64,000 bases of DNA from positions 27,416,987-27,480,986 of the forward strand of contig NC_132880.1 in assembly GCF_030463535.1 (NCBI RefSeq). Reading direction: 5' to 3'. Below, one piece after another: positions 63,281 to 64,000 of this stretch. Made by a program: the position numbers and the translations under genes. A model generated the notes under the pieces. That model worked only from the letters and a program-made list of their open reading frames with translations, was not told the DNA's origin and did not search any database. Numbering within the stretch: the first letter of the stretch is position 1; the number at the start of each line of letters is the position of its first letter. Source of the stretch: Salminus brasiliensis (Eukaryota > Chordata > Actinopteri > Characiformes > Bryconidae).

Positions 63281-63599
63281 AGTAAATTAATGTTTTACCC
63301 AGGAGAGACATGTTTTAGCATTCAGAGGGTTATTGGAGTTTGATTTTTTTGGAGTTTCATTATGAATAAACATTTATTTGTAAATTTGTTTTTAGTTTTT
63401 AGTTTTCTCTATCCTTTGAACCCTGTAGTACCACTCTATCAATCATTCTGGATGAATGGACCAATAGAAATCCTCTAAGTTACTTGGAATAAAATCTTTC
63501 TACATTGATATCCATTTCCATTGAAAGTTAAAAAGATGTTTTCCTCCTCCTGTAAAGTTGCTATTTTGAAGAATATACATGTTTTTCATTGGACAGTGG

Positions 63600-63705
63600 C
63601 GATATGGACAAAATTAATAATTGTTTCTTCTGAAATCAAGGCTATTAAAAAGAGTGTATCCTGCTTTTGTTGGAGTAAAGGAAGACTTTCAGCTAGATCT
63701 CACCA
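63600..63705 (+). mobile_element. Fragment of the mariner-type MITE
   Basis: The segment 'gatatggacaaaattaataa...tttcttctgaaatcaaggctattaaaaagag...cctgcttttgttggagta' matches the 5' part of the element at 29068. Confidence 0.75.
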
Positions 63706-64000
63706 CCATACACACAACCGGTCAAAATCTTTTTTTCAGTTGTCCAGAATCAGTGTTGGATGGCCCAGGCAAACCTGCTTTTCTTTTTTTACGATGGCAA
63801 TATTACTACCACACAACCTGCAACTGTCAACTGTCAAACCTGCAGCCCCAGATCTTCTCTTGACAGCTGAAGCTGAGACTTGGTCTAGTCTTGAGCTTTG
63901 CTGCATGCTTGTCATGGGAGCCGCCTGTCACGCAAGCTGTTGACTCTCAGGATCCTGTCTTCTGATGCTGTTGTAGATTTGAATCTGTCAGACCTCTTCT

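Overview
The window looks like nuclear DNA of a ray-finned (teleost) fish. Genes are broken by GT-AG introns, microsatellites are very dense ((GA)n, (GT)n, (AT)n), and there are many fish-type repeats: Tc1/mariner transposons, L2/CR1-type LINE 3' ends, tRNA-derived SINEs, small TIR elements, and gypsy and hAT relics. I cannot name the species. No prokaryotic or viral genome organisation, CRISPR array or operon is present.

Protein-coding content is low and sits in the right-hand 25 kb, all on the + strand. (1) A complete eight-exon ing4 gene (39576-44351, 250 aa) encodes a chromatin reader whose C4HC3 PHD finger keeps every zinc ligand. (2) Between 47.9 and 56.8 kb lie at least six recognisable pieces of an intron-containing gapdh gene in the right order and strand. 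The NAD-binding exons and the catalytic-cysteine exon are not recognisable, the last visible exon carries frameshifts, and an intron holds a gypsy relic. I read it as a decaying unprocessed gapdh copy. (3) The large first coding exon of iffo1 (60251-61239) is followed by intron 1, which runs off the window. From general knowledge, ING4, GAPDH and IFFO1 lie close together in human 12p13.31, so this is a conserved block and the dead gapdh copy sits where an ancestral gapdh would be expected.

Left of ing4, positions 1-39400 contain no gene I can support. They are intergenic or intronic DNA filled with repeats: SINEs (2.6, 7.1, 8.6, 26.3, 26.8 kb), LINE fragments (7.2, 19.0, 20.1, 32.1, 32.8, 38.8 kb), Tc1/mariner copies (10.4, 24.3, 31.1, 35.35 kb), a hAT relic (21.3 kb), a mariner-like MITE (29.07 kb) and a TTAA-flanked MITE family (1.2, 14.0, 33.1, 63.1 kb). 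A CpG-rich promoter-like tract at 17.0-18.85 kb and a smaller one at 37.9-38.25 kb have no recognised gene attached.

I found no undescribed multi-gene system. The most informative observations are the gapdh relic, an L2-type LINE nested inside the same tRNA-SINE type at two sites in opposite orientations, the TTAA-flanked MITE family, and the orphan CpG-rich tract.
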